In this document: positions 7,025 through 14,222 of the stretch, piece after piece
Numbering within the stretch: the stretch's first letter is position 1
Layout of the letters: every line of letters starts with the position of its first letter
Assembly (NCBI GenBank): GCA_021781255.1
Contig: JAJXXG010000772.1
Span: 1 to 17,013, forward strand
DNA: 17,013 nucleotides
Source of the DNA: Acidobacteriota bacterium
Lineage (GTDB): Bacteria > Acidobacteriota > Terriglobia > Terriglobales > Acidobacteriaceae
Reading direction: 5' to 3'
Notes under the pieces: generated by a model
The model's input: only the letters and a program-made list of their open reading frames with translations
Database searches by the model: none
Told to the model about the DNA's origin: nothing
Made by a program: the position numbers and the translations under genes

Positions 7025-8275
7025 ATGCCGGATATTCATCGCAGGAAGACGGGGACGGTCAGAATCGGGCAAGTCCGTGTGGGCTGGGAGGTTCCGGTCG
7101 TCGTGCAATCGATGACCAATACCGACACGGCGGACGTGGCGGGCACCATTGAGCAGGTGTCGGCGCTGGCTCTTGCGGGCTCTGAGATTGTGCGCGTGAC
7201 GGTGAACAACGAGGACGCCGCGGCGGCTGTTCCGCATATTGTGGACGGCCTGGACAAGCGCGGCATCCGCGTGCCGATTGTGGGCGACTTTCACTACAAC
7301 GGTCACCTGCTGCTCAAGAAGTTTCCTGCGGCGGCGAAGGCGCTGGCCAAGTACCGCATCAATCCCGGCAATGTGTCGATCGGGCGCAAGGACGATGACA
7401 ACTTCCGCACCATGGTGGAGTGCGCGGTGGAGAACCAGAAGCCGGTGCGCATCGGCGTGAACTGGGGCTCGCTGGACCAGACTCTGCTGACACGGATGAT
7501 GGACGAGAACAGCCGCCTGGCCGATCCGCTGCCTGCGCGCGATGTGATGATGGAAGCCATGGTGGTGAGCGCGCTGGAGTCGGCCAGGGCCGCGGAACGC
7601 TACGGGCTGGGGCACGACATGATCATCCTGTCAGCCAAAGTGAGCGGCGTGCGCGACCTGATCGACGTCTACACCAACCTGGCGGCGCGCTGCGACTATC
7701 CGCTGCACCTTGGGCTGACTGAGGCGGGCATGGGCTCGAAGGGGCTGATTGCCTCGACGGCCGGCCTTGCGCCGCTGCTGTTGGCGGGCATTGGCGACAC
7801 AATCCGCGTGAGCCTGACGCCGAAGCCGGGCGGCGACCGCACGGAAGAGGTGCTGGCGGCGCAGCAGATTCTGCAGTCGCTGTCGATTCGCAGCTTTATG
7901 CCGCAGGTGACGAGCTGCCCCGGCTGCGGACGCACGACGAGTACGTATTTTCAGGAACTGGCCGAGCAGATTCAAAACTACCTGCGCACGTCCATGCCGG
8001 AGTGGCGGAAAAAGTACGCTGGCGTGGAAGAGCTGAAGCTGGCCGTGATGGGCTGCGTGGTCAACGGCCCCGGCGAATCGAAGCACGCCAACCTGGGCAT
8101 CAGCCTGCCGGGCACGTTCGAGGAGCCGAAGGCCCCGGTTTATGTGGATGGCAAGCTGTATACCACGCTTCGCGGCGACACGATTGTGGCGGAGTTCAAG
8201 CAGATTCTGGACAACTACGTGGAGAGCCACTACGGCGAGGGCGCGAAGAGCGGCGAGCTGGTGGGAGCGCGGTAA
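7025..8275 (+). CDS. ispG: 4-hydroxy-3-methylbut-2-en-1-yl diphosphate synthase (IspG/GcpE)
   Basis: A 416-residue [4Fe-4S] enzyme of the MEP pathway. It converts 2-C-methylerythritol 2,4-cyclodiphosphate to HMBPP, the penultimate step to the isoprenoid precursors IPP and DMAPP, which hopanoids also need. The N-terminal TIM barrel contains [14 protein letters not shown] and [15 protein letters not shown], followed by [15 protein letters not shown]. The cluster ligands are Cys298 and Cys301 in [10 protein letters not shown] and Cys344 in [11 protein letters not shown], with catalytic Glu351. All are intact. It is slightly longer than the E. coli enzyme (about 370 residues), partly through a short C-terminal extension. 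The start has the ribosome site GAGAGG at five bases. A hairpin, GAGCGCG pairing with CGCGCTC, spans the stop codon (8265-8283) but has no T tract. Confidence 0.97.
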   Translation: MPDIHRRKTGTVRIGQVRVGWEVPVVVQSMTNTDTADVAGTIEQVSALALAGSEIVRVTVNNEDAAAAVPHIVDGLDKRGIRVPIVGDFHYNGHLLLKKFPAAAKALAKYRINPGNVSIGRKDDDNFRTMVECAVENQKPVRIGVNWGSLDQTLLTRMMDENSRLADPLPARDVMMEAMVVSALESARAAERYGLGHDMIILSAKVSGVRDLIDVYTNLAARCDYPLHLGLTEAGMGSKGLIASTAGLAPLLLAGIGDTIRVSLTPKPGGDRTEEVLAAQQILQSLSIRSFMPQVTSCPGCGRTTSTYFQELAEQIQNYLRTSMPEWRKKYAGVEELKLAVMGCVVNGPGESKHANLGISLPGTFEEPKAPVYVDGKLYTTLRGDTIVAEFKQILDNYVESHYGEGAKSGELVGAR

Positions 8276-8283
8276 GCGCGCTC
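8265..8283 (+). other. Hairpin spanning the ispG stop codon
   Basis: GAGCGCG (8265-8271) and CGCGCTC (8277-8283) form a perfect seven-pair stem around the five-base loop GTAAG, which contains most of the TAA stop. No T run follows, so it is not a standard terminator; it could protect the 3' end or slow ribosomes. The match could be partly chance in GC-rich DNA. Confidence 0.35.
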
Positions 8284-8363
8284 TGCTACCCAGCGCTACT
8301 GAAACTTCCCTTCCCGCACAGGGCTGGATTAGTCTCAAGGCAGTTTATAGGGAAGACTTCCTG

Positions 8364-8891
8364 ATGCGTTGGACTGCGTGGATTGCGCTCCTTGGGATTG
8401 CTGCGGCTGCTCCGCTGGGCTGGGCCGGCAAGCAGAAGCCATGCGTCAGCGCCGACCAGGCCACGAAGCTGGTGAACAAGGACGTCTGCGTCACGGCGCA
8501 CATCTACAACGTGGTGGAGCTGCCCGACGGCACGCGCTATCTGGACGTCTGCTCGCCGGACACGCCGGATGCCGAGTGCCGGTTTACCATCATCAATCCC
8601 TGGGAAGATCGCGAAGATGTGGGCGACCTGCGCAAGTTTCGCGATATGGATGTGCATGTGCGCGGCATCGTCAAGCCGATGCACGGACGCGCGGGGCTTG
8701 TGCTGAACCATGTGCGGCAGTTCTACGGCGGGCCGCCGAAGTTCGCGCCGAACCCACGGCTGCTGCATGGCTTTGCAGGCGACCAGGAACGCCCACCCGT
8801 GAGCGACCCGAACCTGCGCAGCTCCGGCGGGCATCGCAGCTTTATGAGCGCGCGCCAGCAGGAGCCGCTGGCCCAAAAGCCGGCAAAGTAG
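8364..8891 (+). CDS. Small exported protein of unknown function, possible OB-fold
   Basis: A 175-residue protein not recognised as a named family. Residues 1-21 form a signal peptide (MRWTAWIALLGIAAAAPLGW, then AGK). The middle has alternating beta-like strands: KDVCVTAHIYNVVELPDG, TRYLDVCSPDTPDAECRFTI, then a V-G-D-L-x-x-F-x-x-x-D-V-H-V-R-G-I-V block. This layout resembles small secreted OB-fold domains. Four cysteines (positions about 28, 41, 59 and 67) could form two disulfides in the periplasm. The last 60 residues are polar and probably disordered. ATG 8364 is chosen over longer in-frame starts because it gives a clean signal peptide and AGGGAAG lies just upstream. It follows ispG by 88 bases and converges on the glycosyltransferase gene with a four-base gap. 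Confidence 0.65.
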   Translation: MRWTAWIALLGIAAAAPLGWAGKQKPCVSADQATKLVNKDVCVTAHIYNVVELPDGTRYLDVCSPDTPDAECRFTIINPWEDREDVGDLRKFRDMDVHVRGIVKPMHGRAGLVLNHVRQFYGGPPKFAPNPRLLHGFAGDQERPPVSDPNLRSSGGHRSFMSARQQEPLAQKPAK

Positions 8892-8895
8892 CGGG

Positions 8896-10104
8896 CTACC
8901 ACCCAGAACCGACATTGCGGCGCAATTCGTCGAGAGAATAGCGCGTACCGCGCCAATCCACGCCGTTGCGGAGCAATGCGAGGACCATGGAACGCATGAA
9001 GGCGAAGGTCACAAGCGCCGCAGCGGGCGCGAAGAAGACCGCCATCCAGGGCGAGACCTGCGTGACGCGGCGGTTGGCGGCGTAGACCAGTGCGATTCCA
9101 AGATAGGTGACCAGCCCCGCGATCAGTGACCACCCGCCCGCCGCCATTGCTACCAGAGGCAGGACGGCCTGGAGGGCGATACCGGAGGCGGCCAGTAGCG
9201 TGAGGCCGACTCGGAAGCGGTAGATGGCGAAGCCATTTTTCTCCACGAGCCGCACCACGGCCAGCGGGCCGTGGATCCAACGGATGCGCGCAAGGCCTGC
9301 GCCGATGGCCACGCGCTGGGCAAAGCCGCCGCGCTTGACGCGCCAGCCGAGACGCAGGTCGTCGAGCACCTCCATGCGCAGGCTCTCGAAGCCACCCAGC
9401 TGCGTGTAGACTTCGCGGCGAATGAGGTTGAAGCCGCCGACGCCGATAAAGTCCCGGGCGCGGGGGTCGGCGACTTTCCAGAGGCGAACCGTCCACTGCG
9501 CCAGCACCTGCATGGCGGCCACTAAAGCGCGTTCGCCGGTTGACTTGAGGATGAGCGAAGGCACCAGCACCAGATGATCGGCGCGGGTTGTGAGTGCCTG
9601 GCGCAGAGCGAGTTCGAGCGCATTCGGGTGGAACAGGACATCTCCGTCAGTAAACAGGATCCATGGGGCGGCGGCCTGTTGCGCGGCCAGAGCCATGGCA
9701 TGCGGCTTGCCAATCCAGCCTGCGGGCAGCTCACGCACGTGCAGCACTTTGAGAGAGTGCGTGAAGCCCAGCGTCACTGCTTCCACTGCAATCGCCTCCA
9801 TGCGCTCGCCGGTACGGTCGGTGGAGCGGTCGTCGACGGCGATAATTTGCAGGCGTACAGCGGTGGAGGCCAGCAGCGACCGTAGCGTGTTTTCGATTGC
9901 GGCTTCTTCGTTGCGCGCGGGCACAATGACGGTGATGTGCGGTCCGTCGCCGGGCGGCAAAGGCGGCAGGCCTGCGCCACCGCGCGCGAGGTCAGGCAGG
10001 CGCGCCAGGCCGGGCAGCGAGGTCAGGGCCTGCCATATCCATCCCAACGCCAAAAGCCAACTGAGGAAGAGGACGGCATGAGCCGCCGTGCCTGCCGGAA
10101 CCAT
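8896..10104 (-). CDS. Membrane-anchored family 2 glycosyltransferase
   Basis: A 402-residue GT-A glycosyltransferase. One N-terminal helix (about 9-28) leads into a cytoplasmic catalytic domain: VPARNE (61-66), the nucleotide-binding VDDRSTD (Asp91-Asp92), the sugar-nucleotide/metal motif TDGD (152-155), then GVGGFNLIRREVY and the LDDLRLGWR block near residue 240. Several C-terminal hydrophobic helices (about 290-390) anchor it. The segment ELPAGWIGKPHAMA resembles the PxGWxGK motif of HpnB-like and carotenoid (CrtQ-like) glycosyltransferases, which modify membrane terpenoid lipids. That similarity, with hpnJ about 5.5 kb away, makes a lipid acceptor plausible but unproven. It lies 63 bases downstream of the MFS gene on the same strand and is probably cotranscribed with it. 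Confidence 0.85.
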   Translation of the reverse strand: MVPAGTAAHAVLFLSWLLALGWIWQALTSLPGLARLPDLARGGAGLPPLPPGDGPHITVIVPARNEEAAIENTLRSLLASTAVRLQIIAVDDRSTDRTGERMEAIAVEAVTLGFTHSLKVLHVRELPAGWIGKPHAMALAAQQAAAPWILFTDGDVLFHPNALELALRQALTTRADHLVLVPSLILKSTGERALVAAMQVLAQWTVRLWKVADPRARDFIGVGGFNLIRREVYTQLGGFESLRMEVLDDLRLGWRVKRGGFAQRVAIGAGLARIRWIHGPLAVVRLVEKNGFAIYRFRVGLTLLAASGIALQAVLPLVAMAAGGWSLIAGLVTYLGIALVYAANRRVTQVSPWMAVFFAPAAALVTFAFMRSMVLALLRNGVDWRGTRYSLDELRRNVGSGW

Positions 10105-10167
10105 ATGCCCAGTATGACGGAAAGAGCAGGCTTGCGGGCTGGCTGTGGCGCGGTCCTTTTGCCATCG

Positions 10168-11421
10168 TCAAAAGCCGGATTGCGGGGCTTCCTCAAGCGG
10201 CGGAGCGAAACGCGCACCGGCCAAGAGAATGACGCAGGAGACAACGAGAGCGATGAGCGTTGCGCCCAGGCCGAAGCGCAGGCTCTTCTCGCGGTCAGAG
10301 ATGGCGCCGATAATCTGCGGCGAAAAGGAGTCGCCGAAGAAATGGATGCAGAACAAGTTGAGCGAGACGGCTGTAGCCCGCACGGGCGCGGAAACCGAAT
10401 TGACGATGGCGGCGTTGAGCGGGCCGGTGTTGAGGAAGAGGAAGAATTCAGCGGCAAAGAGCGTGGGCAGTTCCCATGACGGCGGGCCGAAAAAGACGAG
10501 CGCGCCGCAAGGCAGAGTGAGCACGACACTCCAGAACGAGACGAGATAGAGCGCGCGGTGATTGGTGCGGAGCCAGCGCTGCGCCAGCCATCCGCCAATG
10601 AGTGTTCCGGCAATGCCATCAATCACGGTGATGGCGCCGACGGCGAGGCTGGCATTGCTGACGGACAACCCGGCGGAGCGATGCAGGAAGGTGGGCACCC
10701 AGGCCGAGATGCCGCCCATGGCAAAGGTGAGTGTCGCCAGGCCAAAGGTGGCGGTGAGAAAAGCTGGGTTGCGGAAGAGTCCCGTGACGGTGGCGCGGTC
10801 TGCGGTGGCGCTTATGCGGTCACAGGCGCCGCGCTCCGGCTCGTGGCCCAGCCAGGCGTAGAGAGCGGCAATGGCCAGGCCCGGAATGGCGCAAAGGAAG
10901 AAGGGCGCTCGCCATCCCCAGAGGGTTCCGAGTTGCCCGCCGGCAAGGTAGCCGAGCGCCGCTCCGACGGGAATGGCCAGATAAAAGAGAGACAGGATGC
11001 GATTGCGGTCGCGTGCGGGGTAGAAGTCCGCCAGCACGGCGGGCGCGAAGATGCCGAAGGTGGCCTCGCCGACTCCGACGAGCGCGTGGCGGATGTAGAG
11101 GGTCCAGTAGTCATGGACCCATGCGGTGCCGAGCGTGGCCAGACTCCACAGAATGGCGCCAAAGAGAATGAGAGGCTTGCGGGAGAAGCGGTCGCCCAGC
11201 CATCCGGTGAGCGGCGCGACGAGCATGTAGGTCACAAAGAGGGCGGTGGTCAACGCGCCCATCTGCTGGTCGTTGGAGTGGAACTCGCGCTGGATGAGCG
11301 GCTGCGCGCCGGGCAGGATGTAGCGGTCAATATAGTTGAGCAGGTTGAGGCCGAGGAGCAGCACAAACGTTCCCAGCGCGGGGCTGATGTAGGCGCGAAC
11401 AGGCTGGGTTGACGTAGGCAA
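10168..11421 (-). CDS. MFS transporter, Spinster-like subfamily
   Basis: A 417-residue major facilitator with about twelve hydrophobic helices. The first helix carries LNLLNYIDRYIL. The loop between helices 2 and 3 has the MFS signature GWLGDRFSRKPLI, and helix 4 begins with RHALVGVGEATF. The NYxDR and GVGEA elements are characteristic of Spinster-type carriers, whose eukaryotic members move sphingosine-1-phosphate or lysolipids; bacterial members transport poorly defined lipids or organic anions. No ATG precedes the first helix. The start used is TTG 11421, supported by an AGGA about ten bases upstream. It sits 92 bases downstream of queF and 63 bases upstream of the glycosyltransferase on the same strand. 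The substrate cannot be told from sequence. Confidence 0.85.
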   Translation of the reverse strand: MPTSTQPVRAYISPALGTFVLLLGLNLLNYIDRYILPGAQPLIQREFHSNDQQMGALTTALFVTYMLVAPLTGWLGDRFSRKPLILFGAILWSLATLGTAWVHDYWTLYIRHALVGVGEATFGIFAPAVLADFYPARDRNRILSLFYLAIPVGAALGYLAGGQLGTLWGWRAPFFLCAIPGLAIAALYAWLGHEPERGACDRISATADRATVTGLFRNPAFLTATFGLATLTFAMGGISAWVPTFLHRSAGLSVSNASLAVGAITVIDGIAGTLIGGWLAQRWLRTNHRALYLVSFWSVVLTLPCGALVFFGPPSWELPTLFAAEFFLFLNTGPLNAAIVNSVSAPVRATAVSLNLFCIHFFGDSFSPQIIGAISDREKSLRFGLGATLIALVVSCVILLAGARFAPPLEEAPQSGF

Positions 11422-11513
11422 GCGGTTTAGATCCTGAACAAAAAAGGCGAGGACTCACGAATATCACACCGGAGCGGGAGCCGCCCAATGCCGGGTGCGG
11501 CGACGAGCAGCGC

Positions 11514-11912
11514 TCAGGCTTCAGGGCGTGGCCAGCGCGCCTCAACCGTGGTGCCGATGCCGCCGCGCGGGCGGAACTCGCCGCGCACCACGGCCCAGAC
11601 CGGATTGCAGGCCTTGACCACGTCTTCGAGAACCTGGTTGACAATGTTTTCCTGGAAGATGCCCAGGTTGCGGTAGCTGAAGAGGTACTCCTTGAGCGAT
11701 TTCAGTTCAAGACAGCGGTGCCTGGGCATGTAGCGTATGGTCAGGACGCCGAAGTCGGGGAGGCCGGTCTTGGGGCAGACCGAGGTCAGTTCCGGGTCGT
11801 CAATCACGATTTCGTAGCCTGGGAACTGATTCTGCCAGGTCTCGATGGCAGGAAAGGCAAAGTCCAGACCGGCCTTGGCATGGTCGTCGGTGTAGCGGGG
11901 TTCCTGTGACAT
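11514..11912 (-). CDS. queF: NADPH-dependent 7-cyano-7-deazaguanine reductase (QueF, short type)
   Basis: A 132-residue single-domain (type I) QueF. It reduces the nitrile preQ0 to the amine preQ1 in the synthesis of the tRNA base queuosine. The thioimide-forming Cys46 is in LTSVCPKTGLPDFG with the general acid Asp53. The QueF signature ELKSLKEYLFSYRN follows. Glu88 in IFQEN corresponds to the substrate-binding glutamate; the residue before it, His in Bacillus QueF, is Gln87 here. The frame is open 16 codons further upstream, but ATG 11912 is preferred because the extension is Ser-rich and unlike the family, and a TACAAT box sits six bases before this ATG. No other queuosine gene lies in the window. 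Confidence 0.93.
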   Translation of the reverse strand: MSQEPRYTDDHAKAGLDFAFPAIETWQNQFPGYEIVIDDPELTSVCPKTGLPDFGVLTIRYMPRHRCLELKSLKEYLFSYRNLGIFQENIVNQVLEDVVKACNPVWAVVRGEFRPRGGIGTTVEARWPRPEA

Positions 11913-11918
11913 GGTTCG

Positions 11919-11924
11919 ATTGTA
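11919..11924 (-). promoter_or_regulatory. Candidate -10 box (TACAAT, minus strand) for queF
   Basis: On the minus strand TACAAT is followed by CGAACC and the queF ATG. The six-base spacer holds no ribosome site, which fits a leaderless transcript starting at or next to the ATG. No good -35 hexamer is visible. Confidence 0.4.
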
Positions 11925-12002
11925 CGAGTCCCCTGAGGAGCTGGCCAGAGCAGCGGGCATGCAGGATTTTTCTGATTCCTAAGGGTCTGTTTTTGAGTCT
12001 TA

Positions 12003-12008
12003 TATACT
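12003..12008 (+). promoter_or_regulatory. Candidate -10 box (TATACT) for the adaptor-TPR-TolC operon
   Basis: TATACT within TATATACTG lies 16 bases before the ATG at 12025, in an AT-rich stretch that stands out from the GC-rich surroundings. A weak ribosome site CAGG (12013-12016) follows, eight bases before the ATG. The -35 element is not clear. Confidence 0.45.
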
Positions 12009-12024
12009 GTCTCAGGTTGATTGA

Positions 12025-13263
12025 ATGGCTGAAGCAAGAAAGCAACTGGACCGGCGCTGGCTTTGGCTCGGCGCGGGCATTTTACTTGTCGTGGTTTTTT
12101 CCCTGGTGCGCGAGCTTACCCGGCAGCGCCTGCCGGTGCGCATCGCCACCGTCACGCGGGATTCGCTTGCAAGCACCATAAGCACCAATGGGCGCGTGGA
12201 GCCGGAGGCGAACTACGAAATCCACAGCCCGATTGCCACCACGGTCAAGGCGGTCTATGTGCAGGCCGGCGACCAGGTGCCAGCCGGGAAGGTCCTGATG
12301 TTGCTGGATGACCTGGAGGCACGGGCGCGTGTGGCGGCGGCCGAGAGCGGAGTCAAAACGGCCCAGGCCGGGCTGGATTCCGTGCAGCACCACGGAACCG
12401 TGGAGCAGCGGCAGATGGCAGCAGCCGATGTGGCAGGCCGGCGGCTGGACCTCGACCAGGCAAAGCGCGATCTTGAAGCGCTGATCAAGCTGAACTCGAC
12501 CGGTGCGGCGTCGCAGAGCGAGGTGGCGGCAGCGCGTCAGCGGCTGGAAGCTGCCGAGGCAAGCCTGCATGCGTCGGAGCAGACCGCGCAAAGCCGCTAC
12601 TCCGCCGCAGACCTGGCGCGCGCGCAGGCTGCGCTTGCCGATGCGGAGGCCGCGCTGACCGCAGCGAATGCGGTGGAGGCGCAAACCACGGTTCGAGCGC
12701 CGATTTCCGGCACCGTGTACAGCCTGAACGCTTCGCCAACTGAGTTTGCCGAGAGCGGCAAGCTGCTGCTGGAAATGGCCGACCTGGGCCATGACCGCGT
12801 GAGGGCCTACTTCGACGAGCCGGACATCGGACGCCTGGCTGTTGGGCAGCAGATCCTTATCAAGTGGGACGCGAAGCCGGAACTGCTGTGGCATGGACAC
12901 ATCGAACGCACCCCGGTCAGCGTGATGACCTATGGAACGCGCAACGTGGGCGAGGTGCTGGTGGCGATTGACAAAGGCGACGGCACGTTGTTGCCGGACA
13001 CGAACGTGACGGTGACCGTGACGACATCAAGCCAGTCGGATGTGCTGAATATTCCCCGCGAGGCTCTCTTCTCACAGAGCGGGAAGCCCTATGTGTTCAA
13101 GGTCACGGGCAATGAGCTGGTGAAGACTCCGGTAGTAACCGGCACCCTCAACCTGACCCAGGTGGCCATCCTGTCCGGACTCAGCCAAGGGGAACAGGTC
13201 GCCACGGGCACAACTTCCGGAGAGCCTTTGCAGGAAGGCATTCCGATCAAGGTCGTGCGGTGA
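12025..13263 (+). CDS. HlyD/MFP-family periplasmic adaptor (membrane fusion protein)
   Basis: A 412-residue adaptor of a tripartite exporter, which bridges an inner-membrane pump to an outer-membrane TolC channel. Residues 12-28 form an uncleaved inner-membrane anchor after a basic N-terminus. A lipoyl/barrel-sandwich half starts at SPIATTVKAVYVQAGDQVPA. A long Ala/Glu/Gln-rich coiled-coil hairpin spans about residues 95-215. The second lipoyl half has TTVRAPISGTVYSLN. A beta-barrel domain (VRAYFDEPDIGRLAVGQ) and a membrane-proximal domain follow, ending in GLSQGEQVATGTTSGEPLQEG. The domain order resembles MacA/DevB-type adaptors that serve ABC exporters. Its TGA stop overlaps the GTG start of the TPR gene by four bases (GTGA), so the two are translationally coupled. 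The pump partner is not encoded alongside. Confidence 0.92.
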   Translation: MAEARKQLDRRWLWLGAGILLVVVFSLVRELTRQRLPVRIATVTRDSLASTISTNGRVEPEANYEIHSPIATTVKAVYVQAGDQVPAGKVLMLLDDLEARARVAAAESGVKTAQAGLDSVQHHGTVEQRQMAAADVAGRRLDLDQAKRDLEALIKLNSTGAASQSEVAAARQRLEAAEASLHASEQTAQSRYSAADLARAQAALADAEAALTAANAVEAQTTVRAPISGTVYSLNASPTEFAESGKLLLEMADLGHDRVRAYFDEPDIGRLAVGQQILIKWDAKPELLWHGHIERTPVSVMTYGTRNVGEVLVAIDKGDGTLLPDTNVTVTVTTSSQSDVLNIPREALFSQSGKPYVFKVTGNELVKTPVVTGTLNLTQVAILSGLSQGEQVATGTTSGEPLQEGIPIKVVR

Positions 13264-14222
13264 GGAAGGCGCTTGAAGCCGGAATGCTGGCCGCGGCCAT
13301 GGCCATGGCTGTGCCTGCGCAGGCCGCGCAGGCCGCCCTGACGCAGGCGAATGCCGCGCTGCAATCGGGTGAGGCCGACCTTGCCCTGGCGCTGCTTGTT
13401 TCCCTTACCCCATCCGCGGAATCGCACAACCTGGCCTGCCGCGTGCGGCTCACGCTGGAGCAATGGGAAGCGGCGGCCGACGAGTGCGAGCGCGCCGTCA
13501 GCCAGGACGGCCAGACCTCCGACTATCACCTTTGGCTGGGACGCGCGCTGGGCGAGAAGGCGGAGCGTGCCTCGTTCCTGAGCGCCTACTCGCTGGCCAA
13601 GCGCGTGCGGACGGAGTTTGAAACGGCTGCGCGGCTGAACCCGCGCAATGCCGAGGCGCTTGCCGATCTGGGCGAGTTCTACGACACGGCGCCGGGCATC
13701 GTGGGCGGCGGCGACAACAAAGCTCTGGGAGTTGCTTCGCAACTGGACAGCGTGGACCCGGCCCGCGCCCATGAATTGCGCGGACGCATCGCCGAGGGAC
13801 GCAAGGACTACGCGACGGCTGAGCGGGAATTCAAGCAAGCCATCACCGCGAGCGAGTATCCGGCTTTCCAGTGGATGACCCTGGCCAGCTTCTATCGCCG
13901 GCGCACGCGCTGGACTGACCTGGACGCAGCCATGCAGAACGGCGTGAAGGCGGCGGAGCACGACCGGCGTGAAGGCGTGGCGCTCTATGACGGAGCTTCG
14001 CTGCTGATTACCGCGAAGAGAAATCCCGAGTTGGCGGCCAAATTGCTGCAGAGCTACCTGGCGGGTTCGTTCAAGTCCGAAGAGGCTCCGGCGTTTGTGG
14101 CGCACACCAAGCTTGCGCGACTGAAGGCGCAACTGGGCGATCTGGCGGGAGCGCAGCACGAACGGGCGGCAGCGCTGCAACTGGCTCATGACTACCGTCC
14201 TGCACAGGACCTGAAATTTTGA
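13260..14222 (+). CDS. Exported tetratricopeptide-repeat (TPR) protein
   Basis: A 320-residue, Ala-rich, all-helical protein with a signal peptide (about residues 1-22, ending PAQAAQA). Helical hairpins follow, consistent with several degenerate TPR units: ALTQANAALQSGEADLALAL, then a helix pair around LTLEQWEAAADECERAV, a FETAARLNPRNAEALADLGE unit, and AREGRKDYATAEREFKQAI-like spacing later. The YDTAPGIVGGGDNKA segment, often seen in TPR proteins with an inserted Gly-rich loop, lies near residues 140-155. TPRs hold protein partners. In this operon it could be a periplasmic scaffold between the adaptor and the TolC channel, which is inference. The GTG start overlaps the adaptor's stop (GTGA) and its own stop overlaps the next start (TTGA). 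Confidence 0.85.
   Translation: MRKALEAGMLAAAMAMAVPAQAAQAALTQANAALQSGEADLALALLVSLTPSAESHNLACRVRLTLEQWEAAADECERAVSQDGQTSDYHLWLGRALGEKAERASFLSAYSLAKRVRTEFETAARLNPRNAEALADLGEFYDTAPGIVGGGDNKALGVASQLDSVDPARAHELRGRIAEGRKDYATAEREFKQAITASEYPAFQWMTLASFYRRRTRWTDLDAAMQNGVKAAEHDRREGVALYDGASLLITAKRNPELAAKLLQSYLAGSFKSEEAPAFVAHTKLARLKAQLGDLAGAQHERAAALQLAHDYRPAQDLKF

Noticed and set aside
8142..8363. A 74-residue extension upstream of the small exported protein
   Set aside because: It overlaps the 3' end of ispG and would bury the signal peptide; ATG 8364 gives a clean export signal.
10558..11412. A 284-codon plus-strand open frame opposite the MFS gene
   Set aside because: Its translation is Gly/Glu/Ala-rich without domains, while the minus strand gives a full twelve-helix transporter.
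11422..11513. A T6 run on the minus strand between queF and the MFS gene, as a possible terminator
   Set aside because: No stable stem immediately precedes the T run; only weak, interrupted GC pairings are visible.
12350..12680. Repetitive Ala/Glu/Gln coding in the adaptor gene, considered as a DNA repeat
   Set aside because: The repetition is protein-level coiled-coil composition, with no true tandem nucleotide repeat.
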